A stretch of 7,052 nt of DNA from CBFGTJ01 sp965651815 (GTDB lineage Bacteria; Actinomycetota; Acidimicrobiia; Acidimicrobiales; Microtrichaceae): the NCBI GenBank assembly GCA_965651815.1, contig CBFGTJ010000167.1, positions 1 to 7,052 of the forward strand, read 5' to 3'. Of this stretch, positions 1-7,052 are shown piece by piece. Below the pieces are notes generated by a model. The model was not told the origin of the DNA and searched no databases. It worked only from the letters and a program-made list of their open reading frames with translations. The translations under genes and the position numbers were made by a program. The number at the start of each line of letters is the position of its first letter. The stretch's first letter is position 1.

Positions 1-695
1 CGATGGTCTACGGCTGCGCGCCGGAGGACCCGGTGTGGTTCACCGAGGACACCCCGCGCTCGCGCCCCGCCCGCATGCCGATCGAGCGCAGCCTCGAGCA
101 GGTCGAGGGCTACGTCCGGGACTTCGCCGAGGACAACCCCCACGTCAACGTCGCGCTGCTGCGCTTCTCGAACGTGATCGGCGCCGAGCTGGAGACCCCG
201 CTCACCCGCCTGCTCAAGCTGCCGCTGGTGCCGTCGATCCTCGGGTACGACCCGCGGTTCCAGTTCGTCCACGAGGAGGACGTGATCCGCTCGATCCTGT
301 TCGCGTTCGAGCACGACCTCCCCGGGGTGTTCAACGTCGCGGGTGACGGGATGGTGCCCTGGTCCGAGGTGGCGGCGCTGTGCGGCAAGCGCACGATCGC
401 GCTCCCGCCGGTCGGCACCGGCCTGGTCACCCTCCCGTTCCGCCAGCTCGGCATCGCGGACGTGCCCCGCGAGTACCACGCGCTGCTGAAGTACGGCCGG
501 GGCGTCGACAACCGCCGCCTCAAGCAGTTCGGGTTCCGCTACAGCTACACCTCCGCCGAGGCCGTCGAGGCGTTCATCGAGGCCGTGCGGCTGCGCCGGA
601 CCGTCGGGCAGAGCGAGCCGGCCTACACCTACGAGCGGGACGTCGAGCAGTTCTTCCGCCACTCCCCCGCGGTCAGGCGCGATCGACCGCTGTGA
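1..695 (+). CDS. Extended SDR family protein (NAD-dependent epimerase/dehydratase-like), C-terminal part, 5' end outside window
   Basis: Partial gene: the reading frame is open to the left edge and the ATG at position 3 is internal, because MVYG is the usual mid-protein SDR strand rather than an N terminus. The nucleotide-binding GxxGxxG half lies outside the window. Visible are VYG, then FTEDTPRSRP, LRFSNVIG (residues about 53-60 from the first visible Met), FQFVHEEDVIRSI (about 87-99) and GVFNVAGDG (about 108-116), the substrate-side signature of extended SDRs acting on nucleotide sugars or similar compounds. It resembles the GalE2/Rv0501-like actinobacterial group from memory. Where the catalytic YxxxK is expected, about 22 residues after VYG, the sequence reads MPIER, so Tyr and Lys appear replaced by Met and Arg. 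It may therefore not be a conventional epimerase. Its last 23 bp overlap the 3' end of the opposing glycosyltransferase gene. Family assignment is firm; substrate is unknown. Confidence 0.88.
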   Translation, partial: MVYGCAPEDPVWFTEDTPRSRPARMPIERSLEQVEGYVRDFAEDNPHVNVALLRFSNVIGAELETPLTRLLKLPLVPSILGYDPRFQFVHEEDVIRSILFAFEHDLPGVFNVAGDGMVPWSEVAALCGKRTIALPPVGTGLVTLPFRQLGIADVPREYHALLKYGRGVDNRRLKQFGFRYSYTSAEAVEAFIEAVRLRRTVGQSEPAYTYERDVEQFFRHSPAVRRDRPL

Positions 696-1917
696 CGACC
701 TCGCGGGCCAGGTCGGCGACCTCGCCCTCGATCAGCTGCCAGTCGTAGCGGCGCTCGAACAGCTCCGCGCCGGCGTCCGCGAGCCGCTGCCGCAGCGCGC
801 CGTCCACCGCCAGCCGCGCGCACGCGGCGGCGAACCCGGCGGCGTCGTCCTCGATGAGCGCGTCGTGGCCGTTCCGCAGGTCGATGCCCTCGCACCCGAC
901 CGTGGTGGTGACCAGCGGGAGGCGGTTCGCGAGCGCCTCCACCACCTTGAGCCGGGTCCCGGCGCCCACGCGGATCGGGACGATCGAGACGTCCGCGGCG
1001 CGCAGCTCGTCGTCGAGGACCTCCACCGGACCCACCAGGTCGACCCCGGGGACCCCGGCCACCCACGCGACCCGGTCCGCCCCCCGCCCGACGATCCGCA
1101 CCCTCGCGTCGGGCACCTCCGCGCGCAGGAGTGGCAGCACCTCGCGCACGAACCACTCGACGGCCTCGGTGTTGGGCTCGTAGTCGAGCGCGCCGACGAA
1201 CAGGAAGGTCGGCACCTCGCCGCGCAGCGGCGTCCGGTCGGACACCGGGTCGGCCGGCGCGTCGCACCCGTTCGGCACGACCACCGCGTTCGGGCAGCCG
1301 GAGCGCTCCCGGTCGAGCTCGCTGCACACGACCACCCGCTCGACCTCGCCCGCGGCGCGACGCTGCAGCCGGTCGAAGCGGCGCTCGTCCACCAGGTCGA
1401 ACGCACGAGACAGCGCCCATCGCCCCACCACCGCGGCGCGGCGCCCCGGCCCGGACCCCGGGGGGAACCGCGGCGGGATGCGCCGCCGCAATCGCAGTGC
1501 CAGGTGCTCGAGGTTGTCGAAGTCCAAGATGGCGGGGACGCCGGTCACGAACGCGTGCGTCCCCCACCACGTGTCGACGTGCGAGTACCAGACCAGGTCG
1601 ATCCCGCCCGAGGCGCAGCGCTGCGCCAGGTGCTCGCCCAGCTGCGTCCAGTCGGGTGCCAGCACGCGGCGGGGCATGTCGCCGCGCACCCACCGTGGGC
1701 CCCACTCCCGGATGCCCGGGTCGCCGCCCACGGGGAACGCGCGGGCCTCGACGCCCTCGATCGGGGGGTCGTCGGGGGCTGCGGTGCCCGGGCGGTGCAG
1801 CGCGAGCACCTCGACCTCCCCCGCCCTCGCCAGCCCGGCGACGAGGTGGTGCAGCCGTTGGCGGTACCCGTCGCGCGCGGGCCATGGGTACTGTTCGGCC
1901 ACGACCAGCGTCCTCAC
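673..1917 (-). CDS. Glycosyltransferase, GT4-like, GT-B fold
   Basis: Predicted 414-residue cytosolic or membrane-associated glycosyltransferase transferring a sugar from a nucleotide-activated donor; acceptor unknown. The N-terminal acceptor domain begins RTLVVAEQYPWPARDGYRQR (residues 2-21), typical of GT-B enzymes. The C-terminal donor domain has FLFVGALDYEPNTEAVEWF (238-256), VRIVGRG (273-279), LRAADVSIVPIRVGAGTRLK (305-324) and VVEALANRLPLVTT (325-338), where E327 matches the conserved donor-binding Glu of the GT4 E(x7)E region. This pattern resembles the sugar-transferase subgroup annotated with exopolysaccharide systems. The GTG at 1917 is chosen because the protein begins there with the first beta strand; the frame extends to 2064, but those 49 extra residues are low-complexity Ser/Arg/Thr and lie antisense to the neighbouring gene. 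No good ribosome binding site is visible. It is divergent from the crotonase gene (34-bp gap) and convergent with the SDR gene. Confidence 0.88.
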   Translation of the reverse strand: MRTLVVAEQYPWPARDGYRQRLHHLVAGLARAGEVEVLALHRPGTAAPDDPPIEGVEARAFPVGGDPGIREWGPRWVRGDMPRRVLAPDWTQLGEHLAQRCASGGIDLVWYSHVDTWWGTHAFVTGVPAILDFDNLEHLALRLRRRIPPRFPPGSGPGRRAAVVGRWALSRAFDLVDERRFDRLQRRAAGEVERVVVCSELDRERSGCPNAVVVPNGCDAPADPVSDRTPLRGEVPTFLFVGALDYEPNTEAVEWFVREVLPLLRAEVPDARVRIVGRGADRVAWVAGVPGVDLVGPVEVLDDELRAADVSIVPIRVGAGTRLKVVEALANRLPLVTTTVGCEGIDLRNGHDALIEDDAAGFAAACARLAVDGALRQRLADAGAELFERRYDWQLIEGEVADLAREVVTAVDRA

Positions 1918-1941
1918 GGCGAGGCACCGTAACCGAGGCGC

Positions 1942-1947
1942 AGGAGG
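1942..1947 (+). promoter_or_regulatory. Ribosome binding site fixing the start of the crotonase gene
   Basis: A full AGGAGG lies 4 nt before the GTG at 1952. The spacing is short but usable. It picks this GTG over the many upstream in-frame codons, which are antisense to the glycosyltransferase gene. Confidence 0.75.
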
Positions 1948-1951
1948 AACC

Positions 1952-2704
1952 GTGCCGCTCGTCCACCTGGAGCTCACCGACCGCGTCGCCGTGGTGACGC
2001 TCGACGACCCCGCCCGCCGCAACAGCCTGAGCGTCGAGCTCGGCGCGGAGCTGGCGGCGGTCATGGAGCAGTGCGAGGCCGACGACCGCTGCGGGGCGGT
2101 CGTCGTGACCGGCGCTCCGCCCGCGTTCTGCGCCGGCGCCGACCTCAGCCAGCTGGGCGACTCACGCCGCGAGGGCCTGATGCGGATCTACGACGGCTTC
2201 CTGCACGTGGCGCGCTCGCCGCTGCCGACGGTCGCGGCGGTGAACGGGCCGGCGGTGGGCGCGGGCATGAACCTGGCGCTGGCGTGCGACCTCCGCCTCG
2301 CCGGCACCTCGGCCCGGTTCGACACCCGCTTCCTCGACCTGGGCATCCACCCCGGCGGCGGCCACACGTGGATGTTCCGCCACGTCGCCGGCGAGCAGGC
2401 CACGATGGCGGCGGTGCTGTTCGGCCAGACGCTGGACGGCCACGACGCGGAGCGTGCGGGGCTCGTGTGGCGGTGCGTGGACGACGACGCGCTGCTCGAC
2501 ACGGCGGTCGCCGTGGCATCCAGGGCGGCGGAGGCGCCCACCGAGCTCGCCCGCCGGGTGAAGCGCACGATCCGCGACATGGCGGGGGTGGAGGACCACG
2601 CCGAGGCGGTCGAGCGCGAGCTGGTCGACCAGCTCTGGTCGATGGACCAGCCCGCCTTCGAGGAGCGCCTGGCGGCGCTGCGGGCCCGCATCCGACGCTC
2701 CTGA
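1952..2704 (+). CDS. Enoyl-CoA hydratase/isomerase (crotonase) family protein with atypical active site
   Basis: 250-residue crotonase-fold protein, the usual single-domain length, expected to bind an acyl-CoA thioester in the cytosol. Signs of the family: VAVVTLDDPARRNSLS (residues 12-27), the first oxyanion-hole segment PAFCAGADL (57-65), the second segment AAVNGPAVGAGMNLALACDLRLAG (95-118), LGIHPGGG (130-137) and the C-terminal A..A.P.ELARRVKRTI (about 192-207). Aligned by eye to rat mitochondrial crotonase, Glu144 falls on N107 and Glu164 on F127, so both catalytic acids of a true hydratase are missing; D129 lies two residues after the second site. The CoA-thioester fold is secure, but hydratase activity is not, and isomerase, hydrolase-like or other crotonase chemistry is possible. 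GTG start with AGGAGG. It converges with the GNAT gene, with 16 bp between stop codons. Confidence 0.87.
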   Translation: MPLVHLELTDRVAVVTLDDPARRNSLSVELGAELAAVMEQCEADDRCGAVVVTGAPPAFCAGADLSQLGDSRREGLMRIYDGFLHVARSPLPTVAAVNGPAVGAGMNLALACDLRLAGTSARFDTRFLDLGIHPGGGHTWMFRHVAGEQATMAAVLFGQTLDGHDAERAGLVWRCVDDDALLDTAVAVASRAAEAPTELARRVKRTIRDMAGVEDHAEAVERELVDQLWSMDQPAFEERLAALRARIRRS

Positions 2705-2724
2705 AGGGGCGGGGGCCCGTTCAG
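2701..2724. terminator. Possible bidirectional terminator hairpin between convergent genes
   Basis: CTGAA (2701-2705) pairs with TTCAG (2720-2724) and GGGC (2707-2710) with GCCC (2715-2718), separated by one G/G mismatch and closed by a GGGG loop. The two stop codons (TGA at 2702-2704, and TCA at 2721-2723 for the - strand) form part of the stem. The location between convergent genes suits termination on both strands. There is no T tract, which is common in GC-rich actinobacteria, so the call is tentative; opposing TGA stops contribute 3 bp automatically. Confidence 0.4.
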
Positions 2725-3320
2725 TCGACCCAGGCCGCGAGCAGCTCGTCGCGGCGCTCCTCCCACTCCTCGGCGGTGATCGCGTAGCGGATGTGGTCCT
2801 CCCACACGCCGTTGATCTCGAGGTACCGCTGCGCGATGCCCTCGTCGCGGATGCCGAGCTTCTCGACGACGCGGCGGCTCGCCTGGTTGCGGGGGATGAT
2901 CGAGATCTGCAGCCGGTGCAGCGCGAGCTCCTCGAACGCGAAGCGCAGGACGACGACGACCGCCTCGGGCATGTAGCCCCGGCCGGCGTGTCGCTCGTCG
3001 ATCCAGTAGCCCACGTACGCGCTCTGGTGGGCGCCACGGTGGATCGAGTTGAGGTTGATCTCGCCCGCGAAGCCGCCGTCGATGAAGATCCCGAAGCCGT
3101 AGCCGGTGCCGAGCTGGATCTCGCGCATGCGGGCCGAGCAGCGGGCCGCGAACGCCTGGCGGTCCTCCACCGTGTCGGGCTGGCCGGGGATCCGGCGCGG
3201 CTCCCACTTCGTCAGCCAGTGGTGGCAGCGCCGGCGCACCTCGCGCCACTCGTCGAAGTCGTCGAGGGTGAGCGGGCGGAGCACCAGCCGCCGGCCCCGG
3301 AGGATCGCACCCCCGCTCAT
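2721..3320 (-). CDS. GNAT family N-acetyltransferase, RimJ/RimL type
   Basis: 199-residue acetyl-CoA-dependent N-acetyltransferase of the RimJ/RimL (Acetyltransf_3) branch, which acetylates protein N termini or small amines; the substrate cannot be told from sequence. LRGRRLVLRPLTLDDFDEW (residues 7-25) is the typical start of this family. Motif A is VGYWIDERHAGRGYMPEAV (103-121), with the pyrophosphate-binding H/Q-x-G-x-G loop at HAGRG (111-115). Motif B follows as RLQISIIPRNQASRRVVEKL (136-155) and the family C terminus as GVWEDHIRYAI (171-181). The ATG at 3320 is chosen because it directly precedes the conserved N terminus and is the only ATG start among the genes whose starts are visible; the frame continues to 3509, but only as an antisense-like Arg/Ser/Cys-rich tract overlapping ppx. 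The ribosome binding site is weak (AGGGA about 14 nt upstream). It lies 82 bp after ppx on the same strand and may be read through from the eno operon. Confidence 0.9.
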   Translation of the reverse strand: MSGGAILRGRRLVLRPLTLDDFDEWREVRRRCHHWLTKWEPRRIPGQPDTVEDRQAFAARCSARMREIQLGTGYGFGIFIDGGFAGEINLNSIHRGAHQSAYVGYWIDERHAGRGYMPEAVVVVLRFAFEELALHRLQISIIPRNQASRRVVEKLGIRDEGIAQRYLEINGVWEDHIRYAITAEEWEERRDELLAAWVD

Positions 3321-3355
3321 CGGATGGGAGGTGTCCCTGCGACGCAACACGTGGC

Positions 3356-3373
3356 GGAGCCTAGCGAGGCCCC
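3356..3373 (-). terminator. Weak hairpin after the Ppx/GppA gene
   Basis: In the - strand transcript a 7-bp stem forms between 3367-3373 and 3356-3362 with a 4-nt loop (3363-3366). One pair is G.U in the - strand RNA but A.C in the + strand, so it favours - strand function. No T tract follows. It sits in the 82-bp gap before the GNAT gene and could attenuate the eno operon transcript. Confidence 0.28.
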
Positions 3374-3402
3374 CGCGACGGCGGTCAGCCCGGCGGCGGC
3401 GC

Positions 3403-4314
3403 TCATGGCAGCTGCGACAGCACGAGCCCGTCGAGGATGTCGGCCTCGGACACGAGGCACTCCTCGAACCCGAAGTACCTGAAGATGCCCACGAGCACGC
3501 AGCAGCCACCGACGATCACGTCCGCCCTGCCGGCCTCCAGCCCGGGGTTGTGCACGCGGTCCGCGACGGCCTCGGTCGCCAGGGTGCGGAACACGTCCTC
3601 GGCGGCGTCGTGGGTGAGCACGAAGTGGTGGATCGCGTCCCGGTCGTACTCCGCGAGCCCGATCTCCACCGCCGCGACGGTGGTCACCGTCCCGGCCAGC
3701 CCGATGAACCGGCTCGCGTCGCCCGCGCCGGGGACCTCGCGGGCGACGTCGTCGAGGTGCTGCTCGACCACGGTGAGGCAGTTCGACAGCTCCTCGGGCA
3801 GGGGTGGGTCGTGGTGGAGGAACTTCTCGGTCATCCGCACGCAGCCGATGTCGACCGACAGCGAGGCGTACAGGTGCTCGCCGCCGAGGGCGAACTCGGT
3901 GGAGCCACCGCCGATGTCGACCACGAGGGAGGTGCCCGGCGCGTCGCCGAGGCCCGCGGTGGCGCCACGGAAGCTCAGCTCGGCCTCCTGCGCGCCGCTC
4001 AGCAGCTCGGGCGCGGCGCCCACGACCTGCTCCGCCGCGGTGAAGAAGTCGTCGCGGTTGGCGGCGTCGCGCGCCGCGGAGGTCGCCGCGATGCGCACCC
4101 CGGCCACCTCGTGACGGTCCATCACCTCCCGGTACTCGCGCAGCACCGACAGCGTGCGCTCCACCGCCTCGGGGTCGAGGCGCCCGGTGCGGTCCACGCC
4201 GGCGCCCAGGCGGGTGATCCGCATCAGCCGCTCGACCGGTTCGGTCCCGTCCGAGATCAGCAGGCGCGTCGAGTTCGTGCCGCAGTCGATCGCCGCGTAG
4301 AGGGGTCCGCTCAC
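3403..4314 (-). CDS. Ppx/GppA family phosphatase (exopolyphosphatase-like)
   Basis: 303-residue single-module member of the sugar kinase/Hsp70/actin-fold Ppx/GppA family, which removes terminal phosphate from polyphosphate or the 5' phosphate of pppGpp in the cytosol. Motifs in order: phosphate-1 loop AAIDCGTNSTRLLI (residues 7-20), RITRLGAGVD (32-41), IAATSAARDAANRDDF (75-90), SGAQEAELSF (106-115) with E110 matching the catalytic Glu, phosphate-2 loop VVDIGGGSTEFALG (131-144), FIGLAGTVTTVAA (203-215) and C-terminal SEADILDGL (289-297). All expected motifs are present, so it should be active. The length matches the short actinobacterial forms (Rv0496, Rv1026) and lacks the C-terminal domains of E. 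coli Ppx. The GTG start overlaps the DUF501 stop as GTGA and has AAGGAG 4 nt upstream inside that gene, implying translational coupling. Whether polyphosphate or pppGpp is the main substrate cannot be decided here. Confidence 0.94.
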   Translation of the reverse strand: MSGPLYAAIDCGTNSTRLLISDGTEPVERLMRITRLGAGVDRTGRLDPEAVERTLSVLREYREVMDRHEVAGVRIAATSAARDAANRDDFFTAAEQVVGAAPELLSGAQEAELSFRGATAGLGDAPGTSLVVDIGGGSTEFALGGEHLYASLSVDIGCVRMTEKFLHHDPPLPEELSNCLTVVEQHLDDVAREVPGAGDASRFIGLAGTVTTVAAVEIGLAEYDRDAIHHFVLTHDAAEDVFRTLATEAVADRVHNPGLEAGRADVIVGGCCVLVGIFRYFGFEECLVSEADILDGLVLSQLP

Positions 4315-4763
4315 AGGTCTCCTTCGCTCAACCGCTCGTGTACCCAGCGTCCCACCGGATCGTCACCGCCGGCGAGGAACCAGGCGTAGTGGGCGTGCAG
4401 GCACTTGACCCCCCGCCGCGTGCCGCCGACGCCGCCGGAGGGCAGCGGGCCGTCGTGGCCCCGCGGCACGCGAGCGTCCCGCTCGGCCCGGTAGCGCTCG
4501 TGCGCCGCGGCGAGCTCGTCCGCGGGGACGGCGGCCTCCGCCGCGCGCACGCCGCCCTCGGACTCGAGCCGGCCGATCCGCCGGTTCAGCTCCGCGTCGA
4601 GGAGCCAGTACAGGGTGGGCATCGGCGTGCCGTCGTCGAGGAGCGGGTCGTTGCGGATCACGACCGGTCGGCCCTCGGCGTCGCGCACGACGACCTCGAA
4701 GCGGCCTCGGGGCTCGCGCCCGAGCGCTTCGGCCACGAGCCGCACGTCGTCGGGGTCGGGCAC
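4311..4763 (-). CDS. DUF501 family protein, function unknown (Rv1025-like)
   Basis: 150-residue soluble protein of the actinobacterial DUF501 family; no biochemical function is established to my knowledge. Family hallmarks are VVIRNDPLLDDGTPMPTLYW (residues 34-53), the acidic helix RRIGRLESEGGVRAAE (61-76) and the C-terminal GGVGGTRRGVKCLHAHYAWF (110-129), ending DDPVGRWV (134-141). The C121-x-H123-x-H125 cluster is a plausible metal or catalytic site, but this is inference. The GTG at 4763 begins 1 nt after the TGA of the upstream FtsB-like gene and gives the usual family length; extension to 4877 would overlap that gene with an Arg/Cys/Ser-rich tract. No separate strong ribosome binding site is visible, which fits coupling to the upstream gene. 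Its position between ftsB-like and ppx genes is conserved in many actinobacteria. Confidence 0.9.
   Translation of the reverse strand: MPDPDDVRLVAEALGREPRGRFEVVVRDAEGRPVVIRNDPLLDDGTPMPTLYWLLDAELNRRIGRLESEGGVRAAEAAVPADELAAAHERYRAERDARVPRGHDGPLPSGGVGGTRRGVKCLHAHYAWFLAGGDDPVGRWVHERLSEGDL
4319..4324 (-). promoter_or_regulatory. Ribosome binding site of the Ppx/GppA gene, inside the DUF501 coding end
   Basis: AAGGAG on the - strand, 4 nt before the GTG at 4314. It supports the overlapping GTGA start and re-initiation by ribosomes finishing the DUF501 gene. Confidence 0.7.
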
Positions 4764-4764
4764 C

Positions 4765-5136
4765 TCAGGACGCGGCGGTGCGTCGCTCGATGGCGCCGCC
4801 GAGCCGGTCGAAGGGCCACGAGCGCGGCAGCACCAGCCCCGCGGTCGCCGGCGGCAGCACCGTGTAGGACTCCTCACCGGCCTCGACGAGCCCGAAGTCC
4901 CGCCGGGCGATCCGCTCGATCTCGGCGGGGCGGTCGAGGCGGGCCCGACGGTCCGCGAGGCGCTCGTTCTCGCGCTCCAGTTCGGTGAGCTCGGCCTCGC
5001 GGGCGGCGATCTCCGACCGCTGTGCGAGGTAGCTGCGCGCCGGGACGGCGAGGAGCGTGGCGACGACGGCCGCGAGGAGGCCGGCGACCGCGAGCCGCCG
5101 GAGCAGCACCGACCGGCGCTCGGGCCCCGCTGCCAC
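4765..5136 (-). CDS. Septum formation initiator, FtsB/DivIC-like membrane protein
   Basis: 123-residue bitopic inner-membrane protein of the FtsB/DivIC family, expected to join FtsL and FtsQ at the division septum and help activate septal peptidoglycan synthesis. Layout: short basic cytosolic tail (ERRSVLLRR, residues 6-14), one transmembrane helix (LAVAGLLAAVVATLLAVPA, 15-33), a charged extracytoplasmic coiled coil rich in Glu/Arg/Leu (about 37-69) and the family signature AEIERIARRDFGLVEAGEES (71-90) followed by YTVLPP. The C-terminal 28 residues are a Pro/Leu/Arg-rich tail. GTG start 2 nt after the enolase stop; stop 1 nt before the DUF501 start. The same neighbour order is found around Rv1024. 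DivIC and FtsB cannot be separated from sequence alone. Confidence 0.9.
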   Translation of the reverse strand: MAAGPERRSVLLRRLAVAGLLAAVVATLLAVPARSYLAQRSEIAAREAELTELERENERLADRRARLDRPAEIERIARRDFGLVEAGEESYTVLPPATAGLVLPRSWPFDRLGGAIERRTAAS

Positions 5137-5138
5137 GG

Positions 5139-6428
<1,290 letters not shown>

Positions 6429-6437
6429 CTCTGCTCG

Positions 6438-6442
6438 CTCCT
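6438..6442 (-). promoter_or_regulatory. Ribosome binding site of eno
   Basis: AGGAG on the - strand, 9 nt before the TTG at 6428. It decides in favour of the rare TTG start over the GTG at 6416. Confidence 0.65.
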
Positions 6443-6448
6443 GTCGTA

Positions 6449-6460
6449 CGGCGCGCGCCG
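6449..6460. repeat. 12-bp perfect palindrome upstream of eno
   Basis: CGGCGCGCGCCG is its own reverse complement and lies about 20 bp before the eno start. It could be an operator half-site pair or a small 5'-UTR hairpin, but pure GC palindromes arise easily in such DNA. No promoter -10/-35 pair could be identified with confidence in the gap. Confidence 0.35.
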
Positions 6461-6495
6461 CTGCACGCCACTGTCGAAACTACTGCCCGATCCGC

Positions 6496-6532
6496 CGCGC
6501 AGAAGTGAGGGTGCACCCCCCACTCCTGCGCG
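6496..6532 (-). terminator. 16-bp hairpin behind ino1, probable terminator (or eno 5' leader structure)
   Basis: Arms 6496-6511 and 6517-6532 pair over 16 positions with a 5-nt loop. Fourteen are Watson-Crick. The remaining two (6503/6525 and 6508/6520) are A.C mismatches on the + strand but U.G wobbles in the - strand RNA, so the stem is unbroken only in the - strand transcript, the direction of both ino1 and eno. It starts about 20 nt after the ino1 stop. There is no U tract, as often in actinobacteria; if transcription continues it would be a leader structure of eno. Confidence 0.65.
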
Positions 6533-6552
6533 CGGACCTCGAGGGGTGGGGC

Positions 6553-7052
<500 letters not shown>

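Noticed and set aside
865..1932. + strand frame of about 355 codons opposite the glycosyltransferase
   Set aside because: His/Arg/Asp-rich antisense frame without any domain.
1478..1951. Upstream extension of the crotonase frame
   Set aside because: Antisense to the glycosyltransferase; AGGAGG and the normal family N terminus place the start at 1952.
629..1966. Second - strand frame of about 445 codons over the glycosyltransferase
   Set aside because: Arg/Gly/Ala-rich shadow frame; the GT4 motifs are all in the other - strand frame.
1918..2064. N-terminal extension of the glycosyltransferase by 49 codons
   Set aside because: The extra residues are low-complexity, lie antisense to the crotonase gene, and the family N-terminal strand begins at the GTG at 1917.
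3321..3509. Upstream extension of the GNAT frame into ppx
   Set aside because: Cys/Ser/Arg-rich and overlapping ppx; the RimJ-like N terminus starts at the ATG at 3320.
3106..4389. Open frame of about 427 codons on the + strand across the GNAT and ppx genes
   Set aside because: Spans two well-supported - strand genes and the gap between them, with low-complexity composition and no family motif.
4764..4877. Upstream extension of the DUF501 frame into the FtsB-like gene
   Set aside because: Unlike any family member, and the GTG at 4763 gives the normal length.
6461..6495. Promoter of eno (TTCGAC-like -35 with TACGAC-like -10 on the - strand)
   Set aside because: The two boxes are about 23 bp apart, too far for a sigma-A type promoter; not supported.

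Overview
The window is a very GC-rich, gene-dense chromosomal segment with 8 protein genes, two of them cut by the window edges. GC-dominated third codon positions, frequent GTG/TTG starts and the gene order eno - ftsB/divIC-like - DUF501 - ppx/gppA point to Actinomycetota; the same order occurs in Mycobacterium tuberculosis as Rv1023-Rv1026 (from memory). The inositol-phosphate synthase at the right edge is not of the mycobacterial type. Together with the strongly GC-rich codon use, this makes a deeper actinobacterial lineage such as Acidimicrobiia a reasonable guess, but the sequence does not prove it.

Left part (1-2704): the 3' portion of an extended SDR (NAD-dependent epimerase/dehydratase-like) gene on the + strand. 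It meets tail-to-tail, with a 23-bp coding overlap, a GT4-like glycosyltransferase gene on the - strand. The glycosyltransferase is divergent from a crotonase-family (enoyl-CoA hydratase-like) gene on the + strand, with only 34 bp between their start codons.

Middle and right part (2705-6428), all on the - strand and read from right to left: eno (enolase, TTG start), an FtsB/DivIC-like septum protein, a DUF501 protein and a Ppx/GppA phosphatase. Gaps are 2 nt, 1 nt and a 4-nt GTGA stop/start overlap, so this is almost certainly one operon with coupled translation. A RimJ/RimL-type GNAT acetyltransferase follows after 82 bp and converges on the crotonase gene.

Right edge (6553-7052): the C-terminal 165 residues of an inositol-3-phosphate synthase (Ino1) on the - strand, upstream of eno. 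Between them is a 16-bp hairpin that pairs completely only in the - strand transcript.

The eno cluster joins glycolysis, divisome assembly and polyphosphate/(p)ppGpp-type phosphate metabolism. Ino1, the SDR and the glycosyltransferase suggest inositol/sugar and envelope glycan metabolism, but no joint pathway can be shown here. No stretch over 300 bases lacks a gene. I see no tRNA, rRNA, CRISPR, insertion sequence or phage feature, and no convincing new multi-gene system. The best leads are local: a crotonase and an SDR that both appear to lack canonical catalytic residues, the strand-asymmetric hairpin, and the DUF501 Cys/His motif.
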